Below are positions 15,195 through 22,902 of a DNA stretch of 28,921 bases, piece after piece. Location: the NCBI GenBank assembly GCA_910584645.1, contig CAJUAU010000034.1, forward strand, positions 1-28,921, in the 5' to 3' direction. The position numbers and the translations under genes are program-made. The stretch is from an uncultured Eubacterium sp. GTDB taxonomy: Bacteria; Bacillota; Clostridia; Lachnospirales; Lachnospiraceae. Positions within the stretch are counted from its first letter, which is position 1. Each line of letters begins with the position of its first letter. The notes beneath the pieces were generated by a model, which was not told where the DNA came from, searched no databases, and worked only from the letters and a program-made list of their open reading frames with translations.

Positions 15195-16361
15195 TCATTC
15201 CAGGGCCTCCTTCCATTCATCCCATTGGTTCCATTCTTTTCTGGCTTCTTTTGTGTTTACATATTTTGCCTTTTTTAGGACCATACGATCTGACTTTTGA
15301 TCGTACTGCAGAAACATGTGCATATTTCCAAGCTGCTCGGAACGGTGTCCCACAAAGATACCCCTGACTAGTTCAAGCAGGGTGGCATCCGATGATTTTT
15401 CCATTGTAACTTCGGCATGGTCCAGCGTGTACAGAAAAACGGCAGCGTCATCTTCCTGAGCGGTCTCCACTCTATCCTTCTGCAGCTTTCCATTTTTCCA
15501 AAAGCCGGCCATGTTGTCATCCGAACCTGCCTGGAGATCCTTTTCCTTAAAACCACCGTCATGAATCATGGAGACTTCTTTTGAATAGTGGATTTCCGGA
15601 AATTCCAATACCACCTGATAATCTTCTTTCAGCGTTCCGATAAAACCGGAACAATCTTCTTGTTCCTGATCGTCTAAAGTAGAAAAAAGATTGACCAGCC
15701 TGTGGTCTTTTTCTTCACAGCGGAAAATACCAATTTCCACGCTGTTATTATAAATGTGGGAAGCCATAAGTTCCTGTTTCCCATCTCCGGTCACGTCCAC
15801 TGCTTTAAGGTTAGTCCAGCTTGAAAAACGGTGAAGGAAAAAATTTGTATCTGTTTTATAACAGGTACCATTGTCATAATCCAACACAACAAAATAATTC
15901 TTTTTATTCTCTGTGCCTGGATTTTCGTGTACAAATAATGCCAGACAGTCAGCTTCTGGTGAATCAGGATTCGTCATATTTCCAGTTATATACGAACTGA
16001 TGATCACCTCGTTTTCAAAGCCGGCAAAAGAAAGGTCTGCCATATAACGTTTTAACAGTTCATCCTCGTTATACTCAAAGTCGTCTTCTTTTAATTCTTC
16101 CTGCAGCTTAATCTTTACAACACCGCCTTGTATCTTTGCAGGATCAGGAATGGTAATTTTGTTGCTGCTGTTTATATCAAGTTCAAGAGAAACTTTGTTA
16201 TGCTTTTTTGTCGCTTCTACTGCTGAGCCAGAAACTACACTTGTAGAAGCTTGTGGGGACCCTGCAGTAAATTGTCCCCCGCAGCCCACAAGAGTACTGC
16301 AGATCACGGCCAATGTCATACTGGTATATATGAATCCTTTAATAACTGGTCTTTTTTTCAT
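15195..16361 (-). CDS. Secreted lipoprotein with VCBS/FG-GAP-like motif
   Basis: 388-aa lipoprotein on the minus strand. A basic start (MKKRPVIKG), a hydrophobic core and the lipobox STLVGC (Cys27) mark export and lipidation. Directly after it, CGGQFTAGS and VVSGSAVEA closely echo CGGEFTGNS and AVSGEAV of the neighbouring lipoprotein. Around residue 190, LKAVDVTGDGKQELMAS is a DxTGDGKxEL calcium-loop motif as in FG-GAP/VCBS repeat proteins, so part of it may be propeller-like. AAAGGAA precedes the ATG by about 10 nt, and a good promoter lies at 16395-16423. The stop is 35 nt from that of the convergent lipoprotein. No enzymatic motif is seen. Confidence 0.85.
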   Translation of the reverse strand: MKKRPVIKGFIYTSMTLAVICSTLVGCGGQFTAGSPQASTSVVSGSAVEATKKHNKVSLELDINSSNKITIPDPAKIQGGVVKIKLQEELKEDDFEYNEDELLKRYMADLSFAGFENEVIISSYITGNMTNPDSPEADCLALFVHENPGTENKKNYFVVLDYDNGTCYKTDTNFFLHRFSSWTNLKAVDVTGDGKQELMASHIYNNSVEIGIFRCEEKDHRLVNLFSTLDDQEQEDCSGFIGTLKEDYQVVLEFPEIHYSKEVSMIHDGGFKEKDLQAGSDDNMAGFWKNGKLQKDRVETAQEDDAAVFLYTLDHAEVTMEKSSDATLLELVRGIFVGHRSEQLGNMHMFLQYDQKSDRMVLKKAKYVNTKEARKEWNQWDEWKEALE

Positions 16362-16394
16362 CTGATATTCATTCCTTTCCTTGATTTTAAATTT

Positions 16395-16423
16395 ATTTTA
16401 ACATTATGTACTGCTGAATTCAA
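16395..16423 (-). promoter_or_regulatory. Promoter of the minus-strand lipoprotein
   Basis: On the minus strand: TTGAAT (16423-16418), 17-nt spacer, TAAAAT (16400-16395), about 34 nt upstream of the lipoprotein start at 16361. Confidence 0.6.
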
Positions 16424-16440
16424 TAAAAATAAGGTTTGAA

Positions 16441-16469
16441 TTGAGTAAAATGGGAAATTATGCTACAAT
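16441..16469 (+). promoter_or_regulatory. Promoter of the MscS-type channel gene
   Basis: TTGAGT (16441-16446), 17-nt spacer, TACAAT (16464-16469). The predicted transcript starts near 16476, giving an untranslated leader of about 110 nt before the ATG at 16589. It lies back to back with the lipoprotein promoter. Confidence 0.65.
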
Positions 16470-16472
16470 GAA

Positions 16473-16525
16473 GGCATAAGCACGAACGCGGAGAAACCGC
16501 AGGTTTCGACTTGAGTGTGTATGCC
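16473..16525 (+). promoter_or_regulatory. Structured leader with mutually exclusive hairpins upstream of mscS
   Basis: GGCATA (16473-16478) and CAC (16481-16483) pair with GTG (16515-16517) and TATGCC (16520-16525) around a 2x2 internal loop. Inside, GCGG/CCGC (16488-16491 with 16497-16500) competes with GAAACC/GGTTTC (16493-16498 with 16502-16507). The first three bases of the outer stem lie just before the predicted start site, so the outer stem may form only in part. It matches no riboswitch class I know. Confidence 0.4.
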
Positions 16526-16588
16526 AGAAGCATAGCTGACAGACACGGTGCAAAAAGCATGCACAAAAATTATGAAATGGGGGCATAT

Positions 16589-17398
16589 ATGGAACAGATA
16601 CTGGTATTTTTTAAGGGAAAACTTCCAGCGGTGGCTGATTTTGGCATTCACATTGTCATTTCCCTGGCCGCCTGGTTTATTGGAAAACGCATCATAAAAG
16701 CAGTTTTGAAATTTTTGAAAAAATCTTTTGAGCGGGGCAAAATGGAGGACGGGGTTGCCGCCTTTCTTCTGTCGATCATTAAATTTGCCCTGTATTTTGT
16801 GCTGTTGATCCTGATCTGTCAGTTTCTGGGGCTGGAGACCAGTTCCGTGATCGCACTGCTGGGATCTGCGGGACTTGCTGTGGGGCTGGCGCTGCAGGGA
16901 AGCCTGGCGAATTTTGCCGGGGGAGTACTAATCCTTGTTATGAAACCTTTTATGGTGGGAGATTATATTATCGTCGGTGGAATGGAGGGTACTGTACTCA
17001 GTATTGATATTATTTATACGAAACTGCAGATGGTAGACAATAAAACGGTTATCATGCCCAATGGGAAGCTGGCGGATTCGGATATTATCAATGTCACCAG
17101 GCAGGACAAGCGGAGGATCGATATTGAGGTGGGTGTAGATTATTCCGAAAATATTCAGAAGGTGAAGCAAGTTCTGGACTCTATCATTCAGAACCAATCG
17201 GAGATTCTTCGGGATGAACCAGTGGATATTGTGGTAGGACAGCTGGGAAGCAGTTCGGTGGATATGGTTATTCATGTATGGGTAAAAAAAGAAGACTATT
17301 GGAACGTCCGCTGGGAGCTTCTGGAAAAGATCAAAGAGACCTTTGACCAGGAGGGAATTGTGATCCCCTATAACCATCTGGATGTGAGGCTTAAATAG
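16589..17398 (+). CDS. Small-conductance mechanosensitive channel (MscS family)
   Basis: 269-aa membrane channel that opens under membrane tension and releases osmolytes during hypo-osmotic shock. Three membrane helices are visible: about 13-33 (FGIHIVISLAAWFIGK), 58-80 (LSIIKFALYFVLLILICQFL) and 87-110. The third holds the pore-lining Gly/Ala pattern GSAGLAVGLALQGSLANFAGG characteristic of MscS. The cytosolic beta domain follows (GDYIIVGGMEGTV, NGKLADSDIINVTRQDKRR) and then the C-terminal alpha/beta part. GGGGG sits about 5 nt before ATG 16589; an open frame upstream lacks a proper start site. Twin terminators follow the stop. Confidence 0.93.
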   Translation: MEQILVFFKGKLPAVADFGIHIVISLAAWFIGKRIIKAVLKFLKKSFERGKMEDGVAAFLLSIIKFALYFVLLILICQFLGLETSSVIALLGSAGLAVGLALQGSLANFAGGVLILVMKPFMVGDYIIVGGMEGTVLSIDIIYTKLQMVDNKTVIMPNGKLADSDIINVTRQDKRRIDIEVGVDYSENIQKVKQVLDSIIQNQSEILRDEPVDIVVGQLGSSSVDMVIHVWVKKEDYWNVRWELLEKIKETFDQEGIVIPYNHLDVRLK

Positions 17399-17401
17399 AA
17401 A

Positions 17402-17426
17402 AGGTGCGGCTGAGAAACGCGCACCT
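17402..17426 (+). terminator. First of two near-identical hairpins after mscS
   Basis: AGGTGCG (17402-17408) pairs with CGCACCT (17420-17426). The stem and loop are almost the same as in the second copy at 17487-17517, but no T-run follows, so it is weaker as a terminator. Confidence 0.5.
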
Positions 17427-17486
17427 CTAAAGAATTGCCTGCGGCCATTCTTTTGCTCCGCAAATTGATAAATTTTCTGTCAGAAA

Positions 17487-17517
17487 AAAAGGTGCGGCTG
17501 AGAAGCGCGCACCTTTT
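17487..17517. terminator. Second hairpin after mscS, bidirectional terminator
   Basis: AAAAGGTGCG (17487-17496) pairs with CGCACCTTTT (17508-17517), followed by T-rich sequence. The A-tract on the other side gives a T-tract on the minus strand, so it can serve both mscS and the convergent coat-protein genes. Confidence 0.8.
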
Positions 17518-17558
17518 AAGAATTTTTCTATCAGATAAAAAATCCGTGAACCAGTGAA

Positions 17559-17816
17559 TTATTTCACGCACTGTCCGAATTTTTGTTTTACCTGATCCAA
17601 TTTCGTAGAATCCGCTGCGGGGGTTGGGTAATAACCTCTTGAGTGCATTTCATCAAATACGTTTTTCTGGATCTCATGTTCTTCCTCGAGACATTTCAGG
17701 ATCGCGCCTCTGACGCGGTCGTGTACACACTCGTTGGCAAAGGTATTGTAATGGTCTGTTGCTGCCTTTTCAGATGCGAGAGCATCGGCAAGAATTTCTT
17801 TTTCACTATACTGCAT
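17559..17816 (-). CDS. CotF-like spore coat protein
   Basis: 85-aa protein starting MQYSEKEILADALASEKAAT, with the EKEIL..DAL..EKxxxxxY pattern and EEEHEIQKNVFDEMHSRGYY typical of CotF-family spore coat proteins, which have a ferritin-like helical fold without a working metal site being required. It ends near a Gln/Lys-rich tail (KQKFGQCVK). ATG 17816 has GGAG 8 nt upstream; an upstream in-frame TTG at 17822 is less likely. It is the second gene of a two-gene minus-strand unit with the small protein at 17838-18023. Such pairs are common in spore-forming clostridia and expressed late in sporulation; no sporulation sigma-factor site could be read with confidence. Confidence 0.82.
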   Translation of the reverse strand: MQYSEKEILADALASEKAATDHYNTFANECVHDRVRGAILKCLEEEHEIQKNVFDEMHSRGYYPTPAADSTKLDQVKQKFGQCVK

Positions 17817-17837
17817 GATCAATTCTCCTTTTTATGA

Positions 17838-18023
17838 TTAGTTTAGCTGGGAATAAATTGAGTTGAAATGTTTCTGGTGGCGCTCTGAGATATTCAGCAG
17901 CTTGTTCTTGATTTCCTGATCCTGGCACTGGTCAGAAAGATTTTTAAATTTCTTGATCAGAAGATCTTCTTCGCTGAGAATATCCTGGACTGCAGATAAT
18001 TCTTTCTCTGATAAATTTGTCAT
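17838..18023 (-). CDS. Small coat-associated protein, CotF-like partner
   Basis: 61-aa helical protein starting MTNLSEKELSAVQDILSEED, with an ERHQKHFNSIYSQLN end. It resembles one half of a ferritin-like bundle and is the usual small partner upstream of a CotF-like gene in clostridia. A GGAGG site lies 9 nt before the ATG at 18023, and the stop is 21 nt from the start of the CotF-like gene, so they should be one operon. Being short, it has no diagnostic catalytic residue; the assignment relies on composition and context. Confidence 0.75.
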   Translation of the reverse strand: MTNLSEKELSAVQDILSEEDLLIKKFKNLSDQCQDQEIKNKLLNISERHQKHFNSIYSQLN

Positions 18024-18091
18024 ATCATAATACCTCCATTTGATTTTTTATTATTGTTTCCCAAAAGATGAAAATAATACAGAAAACCAGC

Positions 18092-18120
18092 TTGCAAAAA
18101 CGACAAAATTGGTGCATACT
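18092..18120 (+). promoter_or_regulatory. Possible promoter of the SGNH hydrolase-two-component operon
   Basis: TTGCAA (18092-18097), 17-nt spacer, CATACT (18115-18120), about 98 nt before the chosen ATG at 18218. Confidence 0.35.
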
Positions 18121-18217
18121 AGTATATAGTTGGATTTTCGCGGGTGGTGTACTTGATAATACCTGTGGGAATGCTGGATATAAGCAAAAAAGTTTTATTT
18201 TAGAAATGGAGGAAACT

Positions 18218-19918
18218 ATGAGAGGACCAACAGCACCAAAGGACCCAACCAGAAAAAGAGCTTGTTTATATATCATGCTGGATAAAAATATTGCAGGGAT
18301 GCCCGGGCAGGGTGATATGTGCCGGGATACAAACTATATGGAAGGACGTCTTGTGGAGCAGGTAAAAGGGCTCTGCGGAGACGTGGATCCGGAGATTCTC
18401 AGATTGTTGGAGAATGTTCAGGGATTCAGAACACTGGTACATAGCATCGGAGTCAGCATAACAGCAGTAGATGACGAGGCAAAAGATCAATCTATAAAAT
18501 TCACCATGCAGTGTTATGGGAAAACGGATAAATATGCTACGGGAACAAATGTTGTGCTTTCCTGTCCCTGTAACGGAGAAGAGGCTGTGATACAGATAGA
18601 TGAGACGGGGATCAATGAAGAGGATGATATCATTGGCGCATTCCATTTTGATTTTCCCCAGGGCTGTGGTGCGGCTACGGTTACTTTGAAATTTTATCTG
18701 AATGATGGTTATACGGTTCCTGAGATTGAAGTGGATCCTCCCATTGATTATGAGTCTGAGAACTATGAGAAGATGATTGAGCGTTCCCTGCTTTCTCTTG
18801 GAAATACGAAGCGGCTCAAACGGGCGATCGAGAAGGCAAAACGTGGAGAAGAGGTAACCATTGCTTACATAGGCGGTTCGATCACCCAGGGAGCAGGGGC
18901 AAAACCTATTGATAAAAAATGTTATGCCTATTTGTCTTACTGCGGGTTTTGCGATCTGTTTACAGAAGACGGTGGAAAGCATGTCAAGTATATTAAAGCC
19001 GGTGTCGGGGGAACTCCTTCCGAGCTTGGGATCATCCGGTATGAAAAAGAAGTGACAGATTTCGGGAAGATCAAACCAGATATTGTGATCGTTGAATTTG
19101 CCGTAAACGATGAAGGGGATGAAACTGAGGGCGTATGTTTTGAGAGTCTTGTGCGGAAAATTGCCAAGGCAGATAATGAACCTGCCGTGATCCTGAATTT
19201 TGCCGTATTTATGAATGACTGGAATCTCGAAGACCGTTTGGTTCCAGTGGGGACCAATTATGATCTTCCGATGGTAAGCGTCAGGGCGGCAGTTGTTCCA
19301 CAGTATAAGAAAGATACTGTGATATCAAAACGCCAGTATTTTTATGATATTTATCATCCCACCAACGACGGACATCATGTGATGTCAGACTGTCTGCTCC
19401 ACTTATTCCGGAAAGCGGATGAAGCAGAATGTCCAGCGGCTGACAGTGATTTTTCAAAACCGCCGGCAAAGGGATGTGAGTTTGAAGATATTTTCTTGAT
19501 GGATGCCACAAATATTGATAAATATGCGAAGGATGTTGTAAATCAAGGATTTGATGTGAAGGACCCAGAAATTCAGTTTGTGGAGCGGAATATGGATCTG
19601 ACAGCCAGCCCGGTGCTGGAGAATGGCTGGGCGAAGACAGACGGCACAAAGGATGCCGAGTTTGCCCTGACGCTGAACTGCAGGAATATCATTCTGGTTT
19701 CCAAAGATTCCGGAAGTCCTGTCTTTGGAAAGGCTGATGTTTATGTGGATGACAAGCTGGTGCTGACGCCGGATCCACTGGTGAATGGCTGGAATCATAC
19801 CAATCCACAGATCATTCTCAATGAAGAGAAGAGTGGAGAACACCGGGTGCGGATCGTGATGCATCCGGGTGAAGAGGAAAAGAGATTTACTATCCTGGGC
19901 TTTGGTATTACTTTATAA
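18218..19918 (+). CDS. SGNH/GDSL-family hydrolase (likely esterase)
   Basis: 566-aa protein with a central SGNH hydrolase domain. Block I is YIGGSITQGAGA with nucleophile Ser221, block II is AGVGGTPSELG, block III is EFAVNDEGD with Asn297, and block V is DIYHPTNDGHH with Asp377 and His380. The residues before (about 1-200) and after (about 430-566) look like beta-rich accessory domains, a layout known from carbohydrate-active esterases that remove acetyl groups from polysaccharides. No signal peptide is present at the chosen start, so it should be cytosolic unless exported otherwise. ATG 18218 is favoured by the GGAGGA site immediately upstream; an open frame extends back to 18068 without support. 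Only 25 nt separate it from the response regulator, suggesting an operon. The substrate is unknown. Confidence 0.82.
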   Translation: MRGPTAPKDPTRKRACLYIMLDKNIAGMPGQGDMCRDTNYMEGRLVEQVKGLCGDVDPEILRLLENVQGFRTLVHSIGVSITAVDDEAKDQSIKFTMQCYGKTDKYATGTNVVLSCPCNGEEAVIQIDETGINEEDDIIGAFHFDFPQGCGAATVTLKFYLNDGYTVPEIEVDPPIDYESENYEKMIERSLLSLGNTKRLKRAIEKAKRGEEVTIAYIGGSITQGAGAKPIDKKCYAYLSYCGFCDLFTEDGGKHVKYIKAGVGGTPSELGIIRYEKEVTDFGKIKPDIVIVEFAVNDEGDETEGVCFESLVRKIAKADNEPAVILNFAVFMNDWNLEDRLVPVGTNYDLPMVSVRAAVVPQYKKDTVISKRQYFYDIYHPTNDGHHVMSDCLLHLFRKADEAECPAADSDFSKPPAKGCEFEDIFLMDATNIDKYAKDVVNQGFDVKDPEIQFVERNMDLTASPVLENGWAKTDGTKDAEFALTLNCRNIILVSKDSGSPVFGKADVYVDDKLVLTPDPLVNGWNHTNPQIILNEEKSGEHRVRIVMHPGEEEKRFTILGFGITL

Positions 19919-19943
19919 CATCAAGTCAAAGGAGACAAAATAA

Positions 19944-20615
19944 ATGGCTTTGATCTATATTGTTGAAGATGATACAAATATACAGGAGATCGAGAGCTTT
20001 GCCCTGAAAAACAGTGGATACAATGTGGAAGGCTTTGAAAATGCCAGGGGATTTTTCCAAAAGCTGGCGGAACGGGTTCCAGATCTAATTCTTCTGGATG
20101 TTATGCTCCCGGATATGGACGGTCTTTCGATTCTGAAAAAACTGAGAAATATTCCTGATTATCAAAAGATCCCCGTGATCTTTGTATCTGCTAAAACTTC
20201 AGAACTGGATAAAGTGAAGGGGCTGGATCTGGGGGCAGATGATTACCTTGCCAAACCTTTTGGAGTGATGGAGCTGATCTCCAGGGTAAAGGCGCTGCTT
20301 CGCAGAAGCCGGGATATGGAACAGGAAAAATCCCTTGCCATTGGAAATATTTACATTGACGGCGAGAAACACTGTGTTTTTGTAAAGGATGAGCCCTGTG
20401 AGCTTACGTATAAAGAGTACAAGCTTTTGAAGCTGCTGGTCCAGAATGCCAGTATCGTTCTGACGAGAGACCGCATTATGGAACGAATCTGGGGCGCTAA
20501 TTATGAGGGAGAATCCCGGACTTTGGACATGCATATCAAAACCCTCCGAAAAAAACTGGGAGAAGAGGGAAGGCGCATTAAAACCATACGGAATGTGGGG
20601 TATATGCTGGAATGA
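19944..20615 (+). CDS. OmpR/PhoB-family response regulator
   Basis: 223-aa transcription regulator. The receiver domain (about 1-118) has the acidic pair Glu8-Asp9-Asp10, the phosphorylated Asp52 (LILLDVMLPDMDG), the switch Ser in FVSAKT and the conserved Lys in ADDYLAKPFG. The C-terminal winged helix (about 125-223) shows LTYKEYKLLKLL, RDRIMERIWG and RTLDMHIKTLRKKLG, the OmpR/PhoB pattern. AAAGGAGA precedes the ATG. The stop overlaps the kinase start (ATGA). The target genes are not evident; the SGNH hydrolase in front is the closest candidate. Confidence 0.95.
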   Translation: MALIYIVEDDTNIQEIESFALKNSGYNVEGFENARGFFQKLAERVPDLILLDVMLPDMDGLSILKKLRNIPDYQKIPVIFVSAKTSELDKVKGLDLGADDYLAKPFGVMELISRVKALLRRSRDMEQEKSLAIGNIYIDGEKHCVFVKDEPCELTYKEYKLLKLLVQNASIVLTRDRIMERIWGANYEGESRTLDMHIKTLRKKLGEEGRRIKTIRNVGYMLE

Positions 20616-21949
20616 AAGCAAAGCTGAACCGGACTTTTTTGCTGATCGCGGGGCTGGCCATTTTACTGACGATCACCTTTTCCACGCTGATCTTTTATCA
20701 GCTGCTTGTCAATGAGGTGGTGGACAATCTGGTCAGCAGCGCCAGACTGTTAGAGAGCACAGACTCTTTTCAGGATAAGAAAAATATTTCTTATCATAAG
20801 GAAATTACCAACCTCAGAGTAACCCTGATCGGCGAAGATGGAAAAGTTTATTTTGACAGCAATGCGGATATCGGAGCCATGGATAACCACCGGGAACGCC
20901 CGGAGGTCGGGAAGGCCTTTGAGAAGGGTGAAAGCCATTCTGTGAGACATTCTGCCACCATGAAAAAGGATACTTTTTATTATGCATTGAAAATGTCCAA
21001 TGGATGTGTACTCCGCGTTGCAAAGGAATCGGACAGCCTTTACAGCATATTTCTGGGAATCGTTCCCGAGATCATAGGGATCATTATATTTATTCTGATC
21101 ATCAGCTATATTTTTACCCAGTTCTTTGCCAAGAGTATCATAAAACCTATTGAACAAATGGCAGATGACATGGATTCAGTAAATATCACCGGAGGCTATA
21201 AGGAGCTGGTGCCTTTTATTCAGAAGATCAAGGACCAGCATACTGACATTTTGCGAAGCGCCAGTATGCGCCAGGCGTTTACAGCGAATGTATCCCACGA
21301 GCTGAAGACTCCACTTACCGCTATCTCAGGATATGCAGAGCTGATTGAAAACGGTATGGCAGAAAAGGAAGATATGATTCGTTTTGCCGGGGAGATACAC
21401 CGGAATTCCAAGCGTCTTCTGACGCTGATCAACGATACCATCCGCCTGGCTGAACTGGATGCCATGGAAAAAACCATTGAATTTGAGGACGTAGATCTCT
21501 ATGAGATTGCTGAAAACTGTGTTAATATGCTTCGGATCAGCGCTGAAAAACATCAGGTTCACATATCGCTGGAGGGAAAACGCTGTATCCTTTATGCCAA
21601 TAAAAATATGATGGAAGAACTGGTCTATAACCTTTGTGACAACGCCATACGTTATAACAATACTGGAGGGAGCGTCCGGGTGCAGGTAATGGAGCTGCAG
21701 GACCAGGCCACGCTTTCTGTCCTGGATACCGGGATCGGTATTCCGGAAAAAAGCCAGAAACGGGTATTTGAACGTTTTTACCGGGTGGATAAGAGCCGTT
21801 CCAAGCAGACCGGGGGAACAGGGCTTGGCCTCGCTATCGTCAAGCATATCATCGCCCAGCACAATGCCCAGATCACCCTGGCCAGCGAGATGGGAAAAGG
21901 CACAGAAGTGAAAGTGATATTTTCAAAAAACACTTTACAAGAGCAATAA
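20612..21949 (+). CDS. PhoR-like sensor histidine kinase
   Basis: 445-aa membrane-bound kinase. Two membrane helices (about 9-32 and 148-172) flank an extracytoplasmic sensor segment of about 115 residues. The phosphoacceptor is in FTANVSHELKTPLTAISGY (His229). The ATPase core has the N box ELVYNLCDNAIRYNN, G1 DTGIGIPEKSQKRVFERFYR and G2 GGTGLGLAIVKHI. The layout and H-box match PhoR-type kinases, but the sensed signal cannot be read from the sequence; phosphate is one possibility. The predicted por promoter lies across the last codons and the stop of this gene (21934-21962). Confidence 0.95.
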   Translation: MKAKLNRTFLLIAGLAILLTITFSTLIFYQLLVNEVVDNLVSSARLLESTDSFQDKKNISYHKEITNLRVTLIGEDGKVYFDSNADIGAMDNHRERPEVGKAFEKGESHSVRHSATMKKDTFYYALKMSNGCVLRVAKESDSLYSIFLGIVPEIIGIIIFILIISYIFTQFFAKSIIKPIEQMADDMDSVNITGGYKELVPFIQKIKDQHTDILRSASMRQAFTANVSHELKTPLTAISGYAELIENGMAEKEDMIRFAGEIHRNSKRLLTLINDTIRLAELDAMEKTIEFEDVDLYEIAENCVNMLRISAEKHQVHISLEGKRCILYANKNMMEELVYNLCDNAIRYNNTGGSVRVQVMELQDQATLSVLDTGIGIPEKSQKRVFERFYRVDKSRSKQTGGTGLGLAIVKHIIAQHNAQITLASEMGKGTEVKVIFSKNTLQEQ

Positions 21950-21962
21950 ATGATATTATAAT
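21934..21962 (+). promoter_or_regulatory. Promoter of the por operon
   Basis: TTTACA (21934-21939), 17-nt spacer, TATAAT (21957-21962). The -35 box lies within the last codons of the histidine kinase. The predicted transcript start near 21969 coincides with the left end of a perfect inverted repeat. Confidence 0.7.
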
Positions 21963-21968
21963 CTTAGT

Positions 21969-21997
21969 TAGTGTCGTTTTATGTTAAAACGACACTA
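21969..21997. promoter_or_regulatory. Perfect 13-bp inverted repeat at the por transcript start
   Basis: TAGTGTCGTTTTA (21969-21981) and TAAAACGACACTA (21985-21997) are exact reverse complements around TGT. Its place at +1 fits either a repressor operator or a 5'-terminal mRNA stem-loop. It could also act as a weak terminator for the kinase gene, but no proper T-run follows. It does not match the Rex consensus. Confidence 0.7.
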
Positions 21998-22027
21998 TTA
22001 TATTGCAAAAGAAAGAGGGAAAAAACA

Positions 22028-22600
22028 GTGAACGGATTAACTGAATTTCGTTGGCATGGCCGCGGCGGCCAGGGTGCCAAGACAGCGGCGCTTTTACTGG
22101 CAGATGTAGCGTTTAAAACCGGCAAACATGTGCAGGGATTTCCGGAATATGGGCCGGAAAGAATGGGCGCACCGATTACTGCTTATGACAGGATCAGTGA
22201 CAGGCAGATCCGGGTTCATTCCAATATTTACGAACCGGATTATGTCGTGGTCGTAGATGAGACCCTGCTGAACTCTGTCAATGTCACAAAAGGCTTAAAA
22301 AAGGACGGAGCGATCCTTGTCAATACGCCCCGTTCCAGCGAAGAGATCTATACATACCTCCACGGATACCAGGGCAGAGTGTACACCATTGATGCGAGAA
22401 AAGTGTGCATGAAGACGCTGGGGAAATATTTCCCCAATACACCAATGCTTGCGGCTATTGTTAAAATATCCGAAATCATGGAAGAAGATCAGTTTATCAA
22501 AGAAATGGAAGCTTCCCTTGGTCATAAATTTGCCAAAAAACCGGAGATGCTGGAGGGAAATATGAAGGCACTCCGCATGGCGTTACAGGAGGTGCACTGA
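22028..22600 (+). CDS. porC: 2-oxoacid:ferredoxin oxidoreductase, gamma subunit
   Basis: 190-aa gamma subunit of a four-subunit oxidoreductase that converts pyruvate (or another 2-oxoacid) and CoA to acyl-CoA, CO2 and reduced ferredoxin. EFRWHGRGGQGAKTAALLLA is the classic start of the gamma family; FPEYGPERMGAPITAYDR follows. GTG 22028 is selected from homology and the AGAGGGA site about 9 nt before it. It opens the order gamma-delta-alpha-beta, as in archaeal and Thermotoga POR. Intervals to the next genes are 1-4 nt, so the four genes form one operon. Confidence 0.92.
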   Translation: MNGLTEFRWHGRGGQGAKTAALLLADVAFKTGKHVQGFPEYGPERMGAPITAYDRISDRQIRVHSNIYEPDYVVVVDETLLNSVNVTKGLKKDGAILVNTPRSSEEIYTYLHGYQGRVYTIDARKVCMKTLGKYFPNTPMLAAIVKISEIMEEDQFIKEMEASLGHKFAKKPEMLEGNMKALRMALQEVH

Positions 22601-22601
22601 T

Positions 22602-22901
22602 ATGTTAAAAGCAAAAGAAATCAATGAAAAGACTCCATGGCAGGACCTGACGCCGGGGCTGCAGATCTATGAGCCGGCAACATCCAAACGCTTTGAGACC
22701 GGTGAGTGGAGAGTCAATACCCCGGTATTTGATAAAGAAAAATGCAAGCAGTGTCTGCTCTGTGTTCCCTATTGCCCGGACAGCGCTATTCCGGTTAGAA
22801 ACGGTAAAAGAGAAGCCTTTGATCTGCTTCACTGCAAGGGATGCGGCATCTGTGTAAAGGCATGTCCCTTCGGAGCGATCACAATGAAGGAGGGAAAATA
22901 A
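22602..22901 (+). CDS. porD: 2-oxoacid:ferredoxin oxidoreductase, delta (ferredoxin-like) subunit
   Basis: 99-aa iron-sulfur subunit. Two 4Fe-4S motifs are seen: CKQCLLCVPYCPDSAI and CKGCGICVKACPFGAI, each CxxCxxCxxxCP. These clusters pass electrons from the alpha/beta active site to external ferredoxin. AGGAGGTG lies just upstream, inside the end of the gamma gene, and one base separates the two reading frames. Length and motif spacing are normal for the family. Confidence 0.95.
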   Translation: MLKAKEINEKTPWQDLTPGLQIYEPATSKRFETGEWRVNTPVFDKEKCKQCLLCVPYCPDSAIPVRNGKREAFDLLHCKGCGICVKACPFGAITMKEGK

Positions 22902-22902
22902 C

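Noticed and set aside
16473..16588. Cyclic-di-GMP or other known riboswitch before mscS
   Set aside because: The conserved core sequences of the classes I know (for example GEMM) are not present.
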